From assembly GCA_041686485.1 (NCBI GenBank), contig JAWLDT010000069.1, forward strand, positions 1 through 12,548: a DNA stretch of 12,548 bases. Reading direction: 5' to 3'. The notes under the pieces are model-generated. The model worked only from the letters and a program-made list of their open reading frames with translations, did no database searches and had not been told where the DNA came from. Source of the stretch: PUPG01 sp041686485. Lineage in GTDB: Bacteria > Bacteroidota > Bacteroidia > Bacteroidales > UBA7960. Of the stretch, positions 5,023-12,548 are shown one piece after another (position 1 is the first letter of the stretch; every line of letters starts with the position of its first letter). The position numbers and the translations under genes were made by a program.

Positions 5023-7116
5023 CTATTCCGGGTAAATATCTATAATGACGGTCCGGTTGTAGAAACGCTGTTCGGGCAGGTCGTTATCAAAAGGTGTTTG
5101 GTCAGTCAGTTCACCGGAACCATAGACCTCGAAGGTCACCCCTTCTTTGCCCCTTTCAATCAGGGTGTTTTCTATAAGCTGTCTCGCATCGTTAGCCCGT
5201 TGCACCGACAACTGATAGTTATGTTCCGGATCGCCAATGATATCTGTATGGCCGTGGATTACCACCCGTGCCCGGTCAGGAACCTGGGGAGCAACATTTT
5301 CCACAAGGTAATTCTTGTACCCGGGGTGTGTATCGGATGCATCAAACTCATAGAGCATACTAAACCGGGTGACATGGGTTTCTTCCACATCCAGCGGATG
5401 GAGGTCAACAGAGCTGTCAAGCACGAAATCCAATCCTTCTCTGGAGGTGGCTTTCATCTCGACCGTATAGCTGCCCGGCACACCTTCCTCTAATACTTCA
5501 GCAACAGGGACGCTACCCCTTGAACCTGTGAATGGCCCATATTCCACGCTTTGTCCTTCTTCATCCGTCAGCTCAATAAACCATTCATCAAGATACCTGT
5601 CAGCGTTGCTAAGGTTGAAGACAACATGACTGTCAAGCGGACCTTCATCCGACGTTGAAATCATGACAGGTTTCAATAATCCGGAAAATTCTGTCAGGTT
5701 GCCCATTAGCAGTTCAGTTGAGGTGGACATAATTTCAACCCGTCTGTCGCTGCTGATCCGAAGATCAACTTGTTCCTGGGAGGAGTCGCTGTATGATGCC
5801 CTTTCCGGCCACTCGCGTCCGCTGGTATAGATGCGTTCTGCATCAATCCCGAAAATATCGACCAGGTAGGCCTTTACTGCTTCCGCCTGACTCCTGCCAT
5901 TGTCCAGCCCCTCACCGGCAGAAGACCCAATAAGGGTGACCGTGCTATTAGGCGCCTCATTCATTCGTTCGCCAAGGATATTCAAAATATTATAGTAAAC
6001 CCGCATCTGCTTTTGAGATAACATATCCCTTTCAGCATAGACACGGCCGGGAAGATCATCGCTCGAAAAATCGTCAGCTTCTGCCGGCGTAATCTGGTTG
6101 TACCTGTCCGGAATCGAGCTATGGTCATCAAAGAACACATAGTTTCTTAGCGGGAAGACTTCATTGGTGATCTGTCGTTCTTCCAGTACCGGCGGCCGAA
6201 CGGTCAGGTTCACCGGAGGTGTCTCCGGTTCAGGGGCTTCGGCTTCTTCTTCCTCTTCAACTTCTGGCTCAGGTTCCGGCTCAGGCTCTGGTTCAGGCGG
6301 TGGTGGGACAGGGACACCCTTACCGATCTTTAAAGCGAGACCTGCCCGGACGGTATTGATCGACCAGGTGTCTACATCCCTGGGTACCTGGCCAAAATAA
6401 GGATGGTAAGATACAAAGGGTGTGAGCACAAATTTGGTCTGGTTTGTTTTCGGGGAAAGCATAATATCGTACCCGGCACCTACCTGGAAGGATAAAAAGC
6501 TGTCACGAAGATCACCCCATTCGCCTTCTTCCGTCCAGTATTCGGTTTCATTCGTATGTTGTACCTCACGCTCATAGGTGAACTCATCATTGTACACCAT
6601 ACTGAAGCGGGGACCTGCAAACAGATGCAGGCCTGAGCGGAATGGCGAAAACTTCAGGGAAGGCTCTATGGCGATATAGCTAAGATCGGTTTCCAGCTCA
6701 GAAGGCATGTCACAGGGGGCCATCACTTCATCAAACAGGCCACCCCGGCCGTCAAAACCGGCATTGAGGGTAAGACCCCACATATCATTAAAATTGTATT
6801 CAAGCAAAGCAGCCCCATAGGGTTTTATCCCAAATCCATCATGGAAAGCTGCAGGTGCTATAAAATCATCATTAAGATGGCGTGTGGTGCCTTCGTAAAA
6901 GTTAATGTTGGCTGCCCCGGCGATGCCAAACAAAAGCTTTGGCGCATCATACGTTGTCTCTTCTTGCACTTCCTGAGCAACGCTTTCCTCCTGAGGTACG
7001 GCAAAGCCCGAAAAAGAAAATGTCAGCAACAATGCCAGGGTGAAGAAACCGGCCATAAAGTGGCGGAAAACTCCTGGAAAAACATTTTTGTGGTTGATAT
7101 ATGTATACTGTTTCAT
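5023..7116 (-). CDS. OmpA-family outer-membrane protein with two OmpA-like domains
   Basis: A 697-residue envelope protein expected to sit in the outer membrane and touch peptidoglycan. Order: N-terminal signal segment (hydrophobic 18-39, MAGFFTLALLLTFSFSGFA); a beta-barrel-like region (about 58-266) with alternating aromatic strands; a PEPE/E-rich linker (about 269-301); a first OmpA-like domain (about 318-463) ending in SSDRRVEIMS; an Ig-like beta region (about 480-575); and a second OmpA-like domain (about 582-697). The last has canonical GHTD (Asp625) and NYQLSVQRA (Arg640), which bind diaminopimelate in OmpA. In the first domain the equivalent residues are missing (GSSA, and Ala or Glu for the Arg). 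The first ATG is at 7114-7116; a frame extension to a TTG at 7143 is less likely. It starts 41 bp after the ice-binding-like gene, probably cotranscribed. Confidence 0.88.
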   Translation of the reverse strand: MKQYTYINHKNVFPGVFRHFMAGFFTLALLLTFSFSGFAVPQEESVAQEVQEETTYDAPKLLFGIAGAANINFYEGTTRHLNDDFIAPAAFHDGFGIKPYGAALLEYNFNDMWGLTLNAGFDGRGGLFDEVMAPCDMPSELETDLSYIAIEPSLKFSPFRSGLHLFAGPRFSMVYNDEFTYEREVQHTNETEYWTEEGEWGDLRDSFLSFQVGAGYDIMLSPKTNQTKFVLTPFVSYHPYFGQVPRDVDTWSINTVRAGLALKIGKGVPVPPPPEPEPEPEPEPEVEEEEEAEAPEPETPPVNLTVRPPVLEERQITNEVFPLRNYVFFDDHSSIPDRYNQITPAEADDFSSDDLPGRVYAERDMLSQKQMRVYYNILNILGERMNEAPNSTVTLIGSSAGEGLDNGRSQAEAVKAYLVDIFGIDAERIYTSGREWPERASYSDSSQEQVDLRISSDRRVEIMSTSTELLMGNLTEFSGLLKPVMISTSDEGPLDSHVVFNLSNADRYLDEWFIELTDEEGQSVEYGPFTGSRGSVPVAEVLEEGVPGSYTVEMKATSREGLDFVLDSSVDLHPLDVEETHVTRFSMLYEFDASDTHPGYKNYLVENVAPQVPDRARVVIHGHTDIIGDPEHNYQLSVQRANDARQLIENTLIERGKEGVTFEVYGSGELTDQTPFDNDLPEQRFYNRTVIIDIYPE

Positions 7117-7157
7117 TGGTTCAGAATTTATTGGTTCATACAAGACAAATTTTTGGC

Positions 7158-8600
7158 TTACGGAATCATAACATAATTTGTATTCTCCAGAGTGACTCCT
7201 CCCTCTATGACCATCAACCGGCCGGTAACGGAAGCACCCTCTTCAAGGGTAATACTGTTCATGGCCAGGATCGTTCCCTTGAAATCAGTGTTTGCACCAA
7301 TAATGGCTTCATCCCCGACCTGCCAGAAGACGTTTCGTGGATGTGCGCCACCTTCGAGGACGATACTGGCACCTGTATGAAGTGTGGAACCAACTTTAAA
7401 AATCCAGAAATTATGGGGATCACCTTCTGCATCAAGAACAAGGTCTCCATCCATGATTTGCAGTTCATCACCGGCATCGTAAATACCGGGTGTCAGGGTA
7501 ACACCGCCCTGATCGCCTGAAATTGTCTCTGGCGATGGGTCATCGGCACCAACAGCATATTGATACGCATCCGTGATGTTTTGATTTGCTCGTGTCAGCA
7601 GGCTTGGTAAGACAGGAAGAAGTGCATCCCCGGTTGCGAAAATTTCACCTTCAACCACTATAGCAGGCGGGAAACCGGTAATGTCATCCATAATGCCCGG
7701 ATAAATACCAACATCGCCGGTTATTTCTGTGTTACCTTCCAGGTTGGTGATATAGTCACCGGTAAATATGGCAAATCTGCCTGATGTTTCCATATCAACA
7801 GAATTAGGAAGATACCCATAAAATCGTCCGGTAGTGAAGTTCCATTCAAAATCATTGCCCATCTGATTGCCATCCGGATCGGAAATTTCAGCGGAAAGTG
7901 AGGCTGTGTAGGTTGTGTTAGGCTCAAGATATTCGCCCGGGATAAATTCTGCTACCTGATCCTGGTAATTTATCGTTCCTTCAACCGACTCGCCGTTGTG
8001 CAGAAGAGAAAAGGTAGTCGCGTCAAGTGTGCCTGGATCAACCTCCTTATCGAAGGTAGCGTAAACCCGCACACTCATAAATACTTGTCCGGCATCACTG
8101 TACGGCTCTGTAGAAATAACCTGTGGCCCGGGTTCAGCTGAAGTAGTCGTAAATGACCATTCATAATCCGTTTTAGGCATAAAATCGTACAAATCATGAA
8201 CATCGGTAGTAATCCTTGCAGTAATTTCTGAGTTGGCAGGTAGTTCGCCATCAGGCACAAAGGTGGCCGTCTGATCCGCGTAGCTAACGGATCCCTGTAC
8301 AGGTCCCTGGGGAGAGCTTACAGTAAAACTGGATGTTGTAAAGCTTTCGGAAGCCATCTTTTTATTAAAAGAAGCCGTGATTTCAGTGTTCAGAGGAACA
8401 TCTGCTGACTGGTCTGCAGGGGTAATAGATTCGACTTTTGGACAGACATCAGAGAGCTCGCCTTCAAAATCGTCCTCCATGCAGGCCGTAAGAAAAAAAG
8501 GAATGATTAACAGGAAAGCAGCAAAAGCTTTCCACCAGGGTTGTCTGTGTGCAGCAAACAACCCCGTACTGGTTTGAGGGGTAAGGTAAATGTGTTTCAT
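7158..8600 (-). CDS. Lipoprotein with two SbsA-type Ig-like domains and a DUF3494 ice-binding-like domain
   Basis: A 480-residue lipoprotein. The N-terminus has a long n-region, a hydrophobic segment and lipobox LTAC with Cys40. The residues after it (CMEDDFEGE) are acidic, resembling the Bacteroidota lipoprotein export signal for surface display. Two SbsA/Big_5 Ig-like domains follow (about 53-153 and 158-257), each opening with a P-x-S-x-x-V-type strand and closing with W-S/N-F-T-T. The C-terminal 215 residues (about 265-480) match the DUF3494 ice-binding fold: GRFAIFTGDYITNLEGNTEI then TGDVGIYPG, a helix LLTRANQNITDAYQYA, GGVTLTPGIYDAG, NFWIFKVGSTLHTGA, NVFWQVGDEAIIGANTDFKG and TGRLMVIEGGVTLENTNYV. 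The family includes real ice-binding proteins, but many members have unproven ligands, so adhesion to another surface is an alternative. No exact TAnnTTTG promoter is seen upstream. Confidence 0.87.
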   Translation of the reverse strand: MKHIYLTPQTSTGLFAAHRQPWWKAFAAFLLIIPFFLTACMEDDFEGELSDVCPKVESITPADQSADVPLNTEITASFNKKMASESFTTSSFTVSSPQGPVQGSVSYADQTATFVPDGELPANSEITARITTDVHDLYDFMPKTDYEWSFTTTSAEPGPQVISTEPYSDAGQVFMSVRVYATFDKEVDPGTLDATTFSLLHNGESVEGTINYQDQVAEFIPGEYLEPNTTYTASLSAEISDPDGNQMGNDFEWNFTTGRFYGYLPNSVDMETSGRFAIFTGDYITNLEGNTEITGDVGIYPGIMDDITGFPPAIVVEGEIFATGDALLPVLPSLLTRANQNITDAYQYAVGADDPSPETISGDQGGVTLTPGIYDAGDELQIMDGDLVLDAEGDPHNFWIFKVGSTLHTGASIVLEGGAHPRNVFWQVGDEAIIGANTDFKGTILAMNSITLEEGASVTGRLMVIEGGVTLENTNYVMIP

Positions 8601-8763
8601 ATGGCCATTCTGTTTAATGGTAAATAAAGAGTTTAGTTTCCTGGTATGATAAATAACAAAAGCTGATACCTAAGTTATGGATTTTTTTTGACAAATAAAA
8701 CCATAATGGGCTTTTTAACATGAAATTAAGTTATATGTTAAAAGCAGCTGCAGGAATAGGTTT
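8601..8763. other. Intergenic region upstream of the ice-binding-like gene
   Basis: AT-rich and without a supported gene. The nearest -7-like word on the minus strand is TTTATTTG (8699-8692), one mismatch from TAnnTTTG, with no clear TTG at the right distance. The promoter of the downstream gene is presumably here because the preceding minus-strand gene ends at a strong terminator, but it cannot be placed with confidence. Confidence 0.4.
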
Positions 8764-8800
8764 AAAAAAAAAAGGGAAGACCATGTGGCCTTCCCTTTTT
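8764..8800 (-). terminator. Intrinsic terminator of the T9SS surface-protein gene
   Basis: Read on the minus strand, a hairpin with arms GGGAAG/CTTCCC (8795-8790 with 8779-8774), plus an inner CCA/TGG pairing, is followed by ten T residues (8773-8764). It lies about 20 bases after the stop codon at 8822-8824. The plus strand has five T after the stem, but no plus-strand gene needs it. It separates the T9SS gene transcript from the ice-binding-like gene. Confidence 0.88.
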
Positions 8801-8821
8801 AATGTGGAAACGAATTACAGA

Positions 8822-11800
8822 TTATTTCGCTACCTGCACCCTTTGTGTTATAACGCCGGCATTGGTAGTCATCTGTATGAAATAAACGCCATTTTGCATA
8901 TTGGAAACATTTATTTCATGGTGATTACCATTGACTGATTCGTTATAAACAACCTGTCCAAGCATGTCGATCATCCGAATGTCGGACATTCGAACATCAG
9001 TCTCGATATTGAGTCTGTCACTCGCAGGTACAGGATAAATGTTAAGGGTTACGTCATCAGGATTGGAAGTGGCCACTTCGTCGTCGGTATAGCCGAAATA
9101 GTCTTCAACGACCATATCGTCTTCAACTTCAACGACTCTGTTGTCGCCACCTTCCCATTCGCCGCCGTCCCATCCTTCACCAAGAAGGTCAGAGAAGTAC
9201 TTGTATTCGTACGTTCCTGCTTCAAGCTGGAATGTTTTGGCGTAAACCATGGGATCTTCCGTGTGCCAATCCATGATCTGATTGTCGGGATCGTCGCCGG
9301 GCTCTGCCCAGTCGACCATATCACCGGTAATCATGATCTGATGAACGTCTGTATCGAAGTTCTCCAGGAGGTTAAACTCGATAGCATACGTAAGGTCTAC
9401 CAGGAATTGCACCTCATAAGTATCTGGTGCATAATCTTCGATATAGAAGTCTACAGTGATGATATCGGACATACCGGTTGAATAAACGGAACGTACACCA
9501 GCGGTGTGCTCACCGGCAGGCAGATCCGTAAACATATATTCTGTTTCGGTAGTTGTGTCAACATAATCATCATTCAGGTAGACATCAAATCCTTCGAATG
9601 CTTTGTCATCGAACTTACTGAAAGGCTCACCGGCTTCTACAGGAGAAGTCAGCAGTATAAGCTCCGGAGCAGGTCCGGTGGGGTCGTTGCTGGCAACATG
9701 GCTGCCTTTTTCGATCTCACCAAGGTTATTGCCATGGGCCCGTAACAGGTAGTTCACTTCAAAGTCCCAGTCCTGAATATCCGTGAAAGAGAGGTCGCCA
9801 TCGGTAATATCGGCAATACCAAACTGTGTTCCGGGAACGAAATCCCAGGGTTCACCTTCTCCGTCATCAACGGCTAATCCGAGGAAGCCATCGGCACTCA
9901 AACCGATAAAGAAACCTTCAGAAGCCTCAACAGGGTCAGTAAACTCATAGGTGTTCCATTCCTCATGGGTATTTGGTACATCTTCTGCGGAGTAAAGAAC
10001 GTTATCCCTGTCTGGGTAGCCGTCTTCGTCGAGTCCAAGCACCCATACCTTAACGGTTGCGTGCGGACCGCCTTCGTCAGTCAGGTACCATGACATCTCA
10101 TGCAGGATGGCATCGTTATGATGAACGGTACCCATCACACTGTTATAGTCAGCGTTCTGGAACCCAAGTTGTCCGTCTACAACACCATCGTCATAACGGA
10201 ATTCATAGATATCACCATCATCGTTCCAGATGAACAGTGCATCCGCATCCTCCCCTTCATCCGTATCTACACTAAGGTTATAAGGCTCAACGATGACGTC
10301 CATCATATGTACTTCGATGGAAAGATCATCACCAGCAACATCAAAGGTTACTTCCTCTGACTCATAACCTGTAGCAGCAATGGTAGCTGTGTAGTTACCG
10401 TCAACCAGGTCAATACTGGCCATGCCGTCAACATCGGTGATGATTTCTTCACCATCTACCTGGATGCTGGCTCCTTCAATCGGCGTTTCATCATCTGAAT
10501 CTTCTTTCACATTGAATGATACCTCAAACATATCAGGTGCTTCGTCAACAAGAATATCATCAATGTACCAATTGTTAATATCCCAGCTGTCACCGTCGAA
10601 TACAAAGGCAATGTGGAATTCTTCCTGGCCTACACCTTCAAGCATAACCATCTCTTCTGTTGAAGGCACATTACGTCCGCCAACAGAGCGATCCTCGTCA
10701 TCCCGTACGGTTTCAGCTATATCCATTGTCCATTGATCAGTCCAGGTTTCACCGTCAAGAGAGGTCTGAACCTTCAGGGAATAATTACCACTATAGTCAT
10801 CGACCATATGCATAAACGTCAGCATCAGATCATCAACACCTTCGGCATCAATTAATGGTGTAACGGCCCTAAATTCAGTCACATCGGCTGGGCTCCAGTA
10901 GAATTCAAGCTCGGGAGCTGACTCGCCACCGGCTTCATTGGAGTCCTGCACGGACCAGTTCTCATGTGTACGATCCCAAAAATCAGGTAGCTCATCGACA
11001 GGTACATCCGTAAAGTCTTCCTCAAATGGTAATTCTGCGATATAAATCATCTCATCAACAACCACATCGTCAATATACCATTGGTTAACATTATACGTAT
11101 TGCCTTCAAATACGAAAGCAACATGGAATTCTTCTCCGGCTACATCTTCAAGAAGAACAGATACCATTTCAGGATCAATGTCACCCAGGAGAGATGATTC
11201 ACGGTCTGTGGCATCCTTATTCTCTTCTACGTAAAGCTCCCACTGATCTGTCCAGGTTTCACCATCCAGCGATGTCTGGATTTTCAGGGTATAATCACCT
11301 GAGTAATCATCCAGACTATGCATAAACTCAAGCACAATGTTATCAACACCTGTACCGTCAATCAACGGCGTGATGGCACGGAATGTACCGTCGCCTGAAG
11401 GCAACCAGTTGAACTCCAACTCAGGGGCTGATTCGCCACCGGCATCGTTAGAATCCTGAACTGACCAGTTACCGGAGGTAGCAACCCAATAATCGGGCAT
11501 TTCATCCTCGGATACACCGGTAAAGTCTTCTTCAAACGGAAGCTCAGCCACAAAGATCTCTTCAAGATCATCCCCAAAGCGTGGAACGATCTGCAGATTA
11601 TCCTCATACTGAAGGATAACACCATTGATATTCATGTCAATGGTCGGAATCTCTTCGCCGATATAGTCTACATTCCAGAAATCGGTTCTGAGCGTAAACT
11701 CGTTTTCGCCATCAGAGAGGGTGTAGTTGGTACCATTTTCGAACACTTCACCTTCATCGAGGTCAATGAAATAAACCTCTTCAAAGCGAATGAGTTTAGC

Positions 11801-12548
11801 CTGGTCATCACTGGTCACTTCGTCCAACGCAAAGACAGTCGGATCCACAGGTGTGTTATCCACTGCATCCGGTGCATCCTCTGTCGGCTGGAACTGAAGC
11901 ATCTGGTTGAACGTGTTTAACTGACCAACGACATCTGTGATCACATCGTAGAGGTCATACTCCGTTTCGATGGTGCCGGGCTGGTCATCGATCATGATGG
12001 CAGCCGTTTCATCCTCCAGGAATTTCCGGTTACGGAAACCATCCATGGCAACGATAACAGCCTCGCCGGTATATTTATAGATCGTACCATCTTCAGGCAT
12101 ATCACGAAGTTCAGCGATGGTTTCTACCTCAACAACAGGATCTTCCACTTCGATGGTCAGGTTATAGATCGTTTCGGGATCTACAACTTCGCAACCATTG
12201 GCATCGATCAGCGAGGTGATCTCAAGCGTGTGGAATCCTTCCGGTAAAACATCGTCATACAGCACATCACCTTCAGCAACGTCTTCAACGGTCACCGGAT
12301 CGTCATCATTAAGCACATATGTGAACTCAATGGGTGCATCACCTGTAAGAATTTCAGCGAGTTCAACGGTGACGGTTTCATCAGCCAGGAAGTATAACTC
12401 ACTGCCTGTTTCTGCAATCTCGTCGTTGAAGCTGAACAGTACGGCCGGCTCGGGGTTCACAGTAATGTCCATGGTGTAGATATCCTCTACATTTTCGGCC
12501 TGGCAACCATTGGCATCCTCCAGCATCGTCAGATGCAGGGTATGATCA
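8822..12548 (-). CDS. Large acidic T9SS-secreted multidomain surface protein (5' end outside window)
   Basis: The frame stays open to the right edge, so the N-terminus is missing; the ATG at 12526 is internal. Residues are counted from that Met (1234 to the stop). Order: parts of two or more Ig-like repeats carrying DANGC (4-8 and 108-112, 104 apart); a DUF5689-like OB-fold region (about 133-328, with YKYTGEAVI, FLEDETAAIMIDD and LQFQPT); two near-identical 170-residue beta-sandwich/MAM-like modules (about 331-500 and 501-665); a carboxypeptidase-regulatory/PEGA-like domain (about 667-745); a stretch of unknown fold (746-955); an Fn3-like domain (about 957-1030); a CBM/E-set-like domain (about 1034-1147); and a type A T9SS sorting domain (about 1158-1234: NIYPVPASDRLNIE, MLGQVVYNES, NGVYFIQM, final K). 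It should be exported by T9SS and attached to or released from the cell. Residues 401-500 hold 25 D/E against 3 K/R. Function is probably adhesion or binding; no catalytic motif recognised. Confidence 0.85.
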   Translation of the reverse strand, partial: DHTLHLTMLEDANGCQAENVEDIYTMDITVNPEPAVLFSFNDEIAETGSELYFLADETVTVELAEILTGDAPIEFTYVLNDDDPVTVEDVAEGDVLYDDVLPEGFHTLEITSLIDANGCEVVDPETIYNLTIEVEDPVVEVETIAELRDMPEDGTIYKYTGEAVIVAMDGFRNRKFLEDETAAIMIDDQPGTIETEYDLYDVITDVVGQLNTFNQMLQFQPTEDAPDAVDNTPVDPTVFALDEVTSDDQAKLIRFEEVYFIDLDEGEVFENGTNYTLSDGENEFTLRTDFWNVDYIGEEIPTIDMNINGVILQYEDNLQIVPRFGDDLEEIFVAELPFEEDFTGVSEDEMPDYWVATSGNWSVQDSNDAGGESAPELEFNWLPSGDGTFRAITPLIDGTGVDNIVLEFMHSLDDYSGDYTLKIQTSLDGETWTDQWELYVEENKDATDRESSLLGDIDPEMVSVLLEDVAGEEFHVAFVFEGNTYNVNQWYIDDVVVDEMIYIAELPFEEDFTDVPVDELPDFWDRTHENWSVQDSNEAGGESAPELEFYWSPADVTEFRAVTPLIDAEGVDDLMLTFMHMVDDYSGNYSLKVQTSLDGETWTDQWTMDIAETVRDDEDRSVGGRNVPSTEEMVMLEGVGQEEFHIAFVFDGDSWDINNWYIDDILVDEAPDMFEVSFNVKEDSDDETPIEGASIQVDGEEIITDVDGMASIDLVDGNYTATIAATGYESEEVTFDVAGDDLSIEVHMMDVIVEPYNLSVDTDEGEDADALFIWNDDGDIYEFRYDDGVVDGQLGFQNADYNSVMGTVHHNDAILHEMSWYLTDEGGPHATVKVWVLGLDEDGYPDRDNVLYSAEDVPNTHEEWNTYEFTDPVEASEGFFIGLSADGFLGLAVDDGEGEPWDFVPGTQFGIADITDGDLSFTDIQDWDFEVNYLLRAHGNNLGEIEKGSHVASNDPTGPAPELILLTSPVEAGEPFSKFDDKAFEGFDVYLNDDYVDTTTETEYMFTDLPAGEHTAGVRSVYSTGMSDIITVDFYIEDYAPDTYEVQFLVDLTYAIEFNLLENFDTDVHQIMITGDMVDWAEPGDDPDNQIMDWHTEDPMVYAKTFQLEAGTYEYKYFSDLLGEGWDGGEWEGGDNRVVEVEDDMVVEDYFGYTDDEVATSNPDDVTLNIYPVPASDRLNIETDVRMSDIRMIDMLGQVVYNESVNGNHHEINVSNMQNGVYFIQMTTNAGVITQRVQVAK
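10517..11026 (-). repeat. 170-residue module, copy 2, within the T9SS protein gene
   Basis: Starts FEEDFTDVPVDELPD and repeats NWSVQDSN, GGESAPELEF, TSLDGETWTDQW, FHIAFVFDGDSW and NWYIDDILV at the same offsets as copy 1. By eye, more than half of the residues are identical; the homology fades near 10532 as the following PEGA-like domain begins. The copies differ most in the loop before the FH.AFVF strand. Confidence 0.9.
11027..11536 (-). repeat. 170-residue module, copy 1, within the T9SS protein gene
   Basis: Starts FEEDFTGVSEDEMPD and contains NWSVQDSN, GGESAPELEF, TSLDGETWTDQW, FHVAFVFEGNTY and QWYIDDVVV. It is collinear with the next copy at exactly 510 bp, with no net insertion or deletion. 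Sequence resembles the beta-sandwich 'choice-of-anchor'/MAM-like modules of Bacteroidota secreted proteins. Confidence 0.9.

Noticed and set aside
4714..5493. Long plus-strand reading frame through the repeats and gap (259 residues), and similar frames in the other phases
   Set aside because: They stay open only because the 24-bp unit is a multiple of three and has no stops, and because the N run cannot contain stops; the rest is antisense to the OmpA-like gene.
6164..6400. Plus-strand Ser/Gly-rich frame of 78 residues
   Set aside because: It is the complement of the PEPE linker of the OmpA-like protein, a low-complexity shadow.
7117..7143. TTG start for the OmpA-like gene
   Set aside because: The ATG at 7116 gives a normal signal peptide; the nine extra residues add nothing recognisable. 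A 9-bp direct repeat ATTGGTTCA (7115-7123 and 7130-7138) here was also noted but is too short to interpret.
8720..8938. Plus-strand small frame of 72 residues starting MKLSYML
   Set aside because: It reads through the terminator hairpin and the antisense of the T9SS sorting domain; no promoter or family match.
12524..12526. ATG at 12526 as the true start of the T9SS protein
   Set aside because: The frame continues without a stop to the edge, and the upstream codons match the preceding part of the Ig-like repeat; there is no signal peptide.

Overview
The window reads as a member of the Bacteroidota, probably a free-living or marine/sediment Bacteroidales- or Marinilabiliales-like lineage (the order is a guess). 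Several signs agree: a C-terminal type IX secretion (T9SS) sorting domain; promoter elements of the Bacteroidota form TAnnTTTG with an upstream TTTG; genes without clear Shine-Dalgarno sites; the gene order rplM-rpsI-rpsB-tsf; a DUF4105 (Lnb N-terminal-like) membrane protein; and an OmpA-family protein with a PEPE linker. A run of exactly 100 N marks a scaffold join, so this is a draft or metagenome assembly.

Layout. (1) 1-3359 is core translation and nucleotide metabolism. pyrH (UMP kinase) is on the plus strand and converges, with a 23-bp 3' overlap, on a minus-strand ribosomal operon transcribed rplM, rpsI, rpsB, tsf. (2) 3360-3590 is a divergent promoter region. It holds two likely minus-strand promoters for the ribosomal operon, a 9-bp-arm dyad, and a -7-like box for the plus-strand DUF4105 gene (3591-4739). 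(3) 4740-5010 is a repeat island. A perfect 30-bp palindrome begins one base after the DUF4105 stop codon, and its right arm is reused in a head-to-tail 24-bp tandem array interrupted by the 100-N gap. (4) 5023-8600 is a probable two-gene minus-strand unit: a lipoprotein with two SbsA-type Ig-like domains and a DUF3494 ice-binding-like domain, then an OmpA-family outer-membrane protein with two OmpA-like domains. (5) 8764-8800 is a strong intrinsic terminator ending (6) a very large acidic T9SS-exported multidomain protein that starts beyond the right edge of the window.

How they fit together: the left part is housekeeping. The right part encodes cell-envelope and surface proteins: a surface lipoprotein that may bind ice or another ordered ligand, an OmpA-type protein that can link outer membrane to peptidoglycan, and a modular secreted adhesin-like protein. 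That these act together is inference from proximity. The least explained parts are the palindrome/24-bp array, whose true length is hidden by the gap, and the pairing of the ice-binding-like lipoprotein with the double-OmpA protein.
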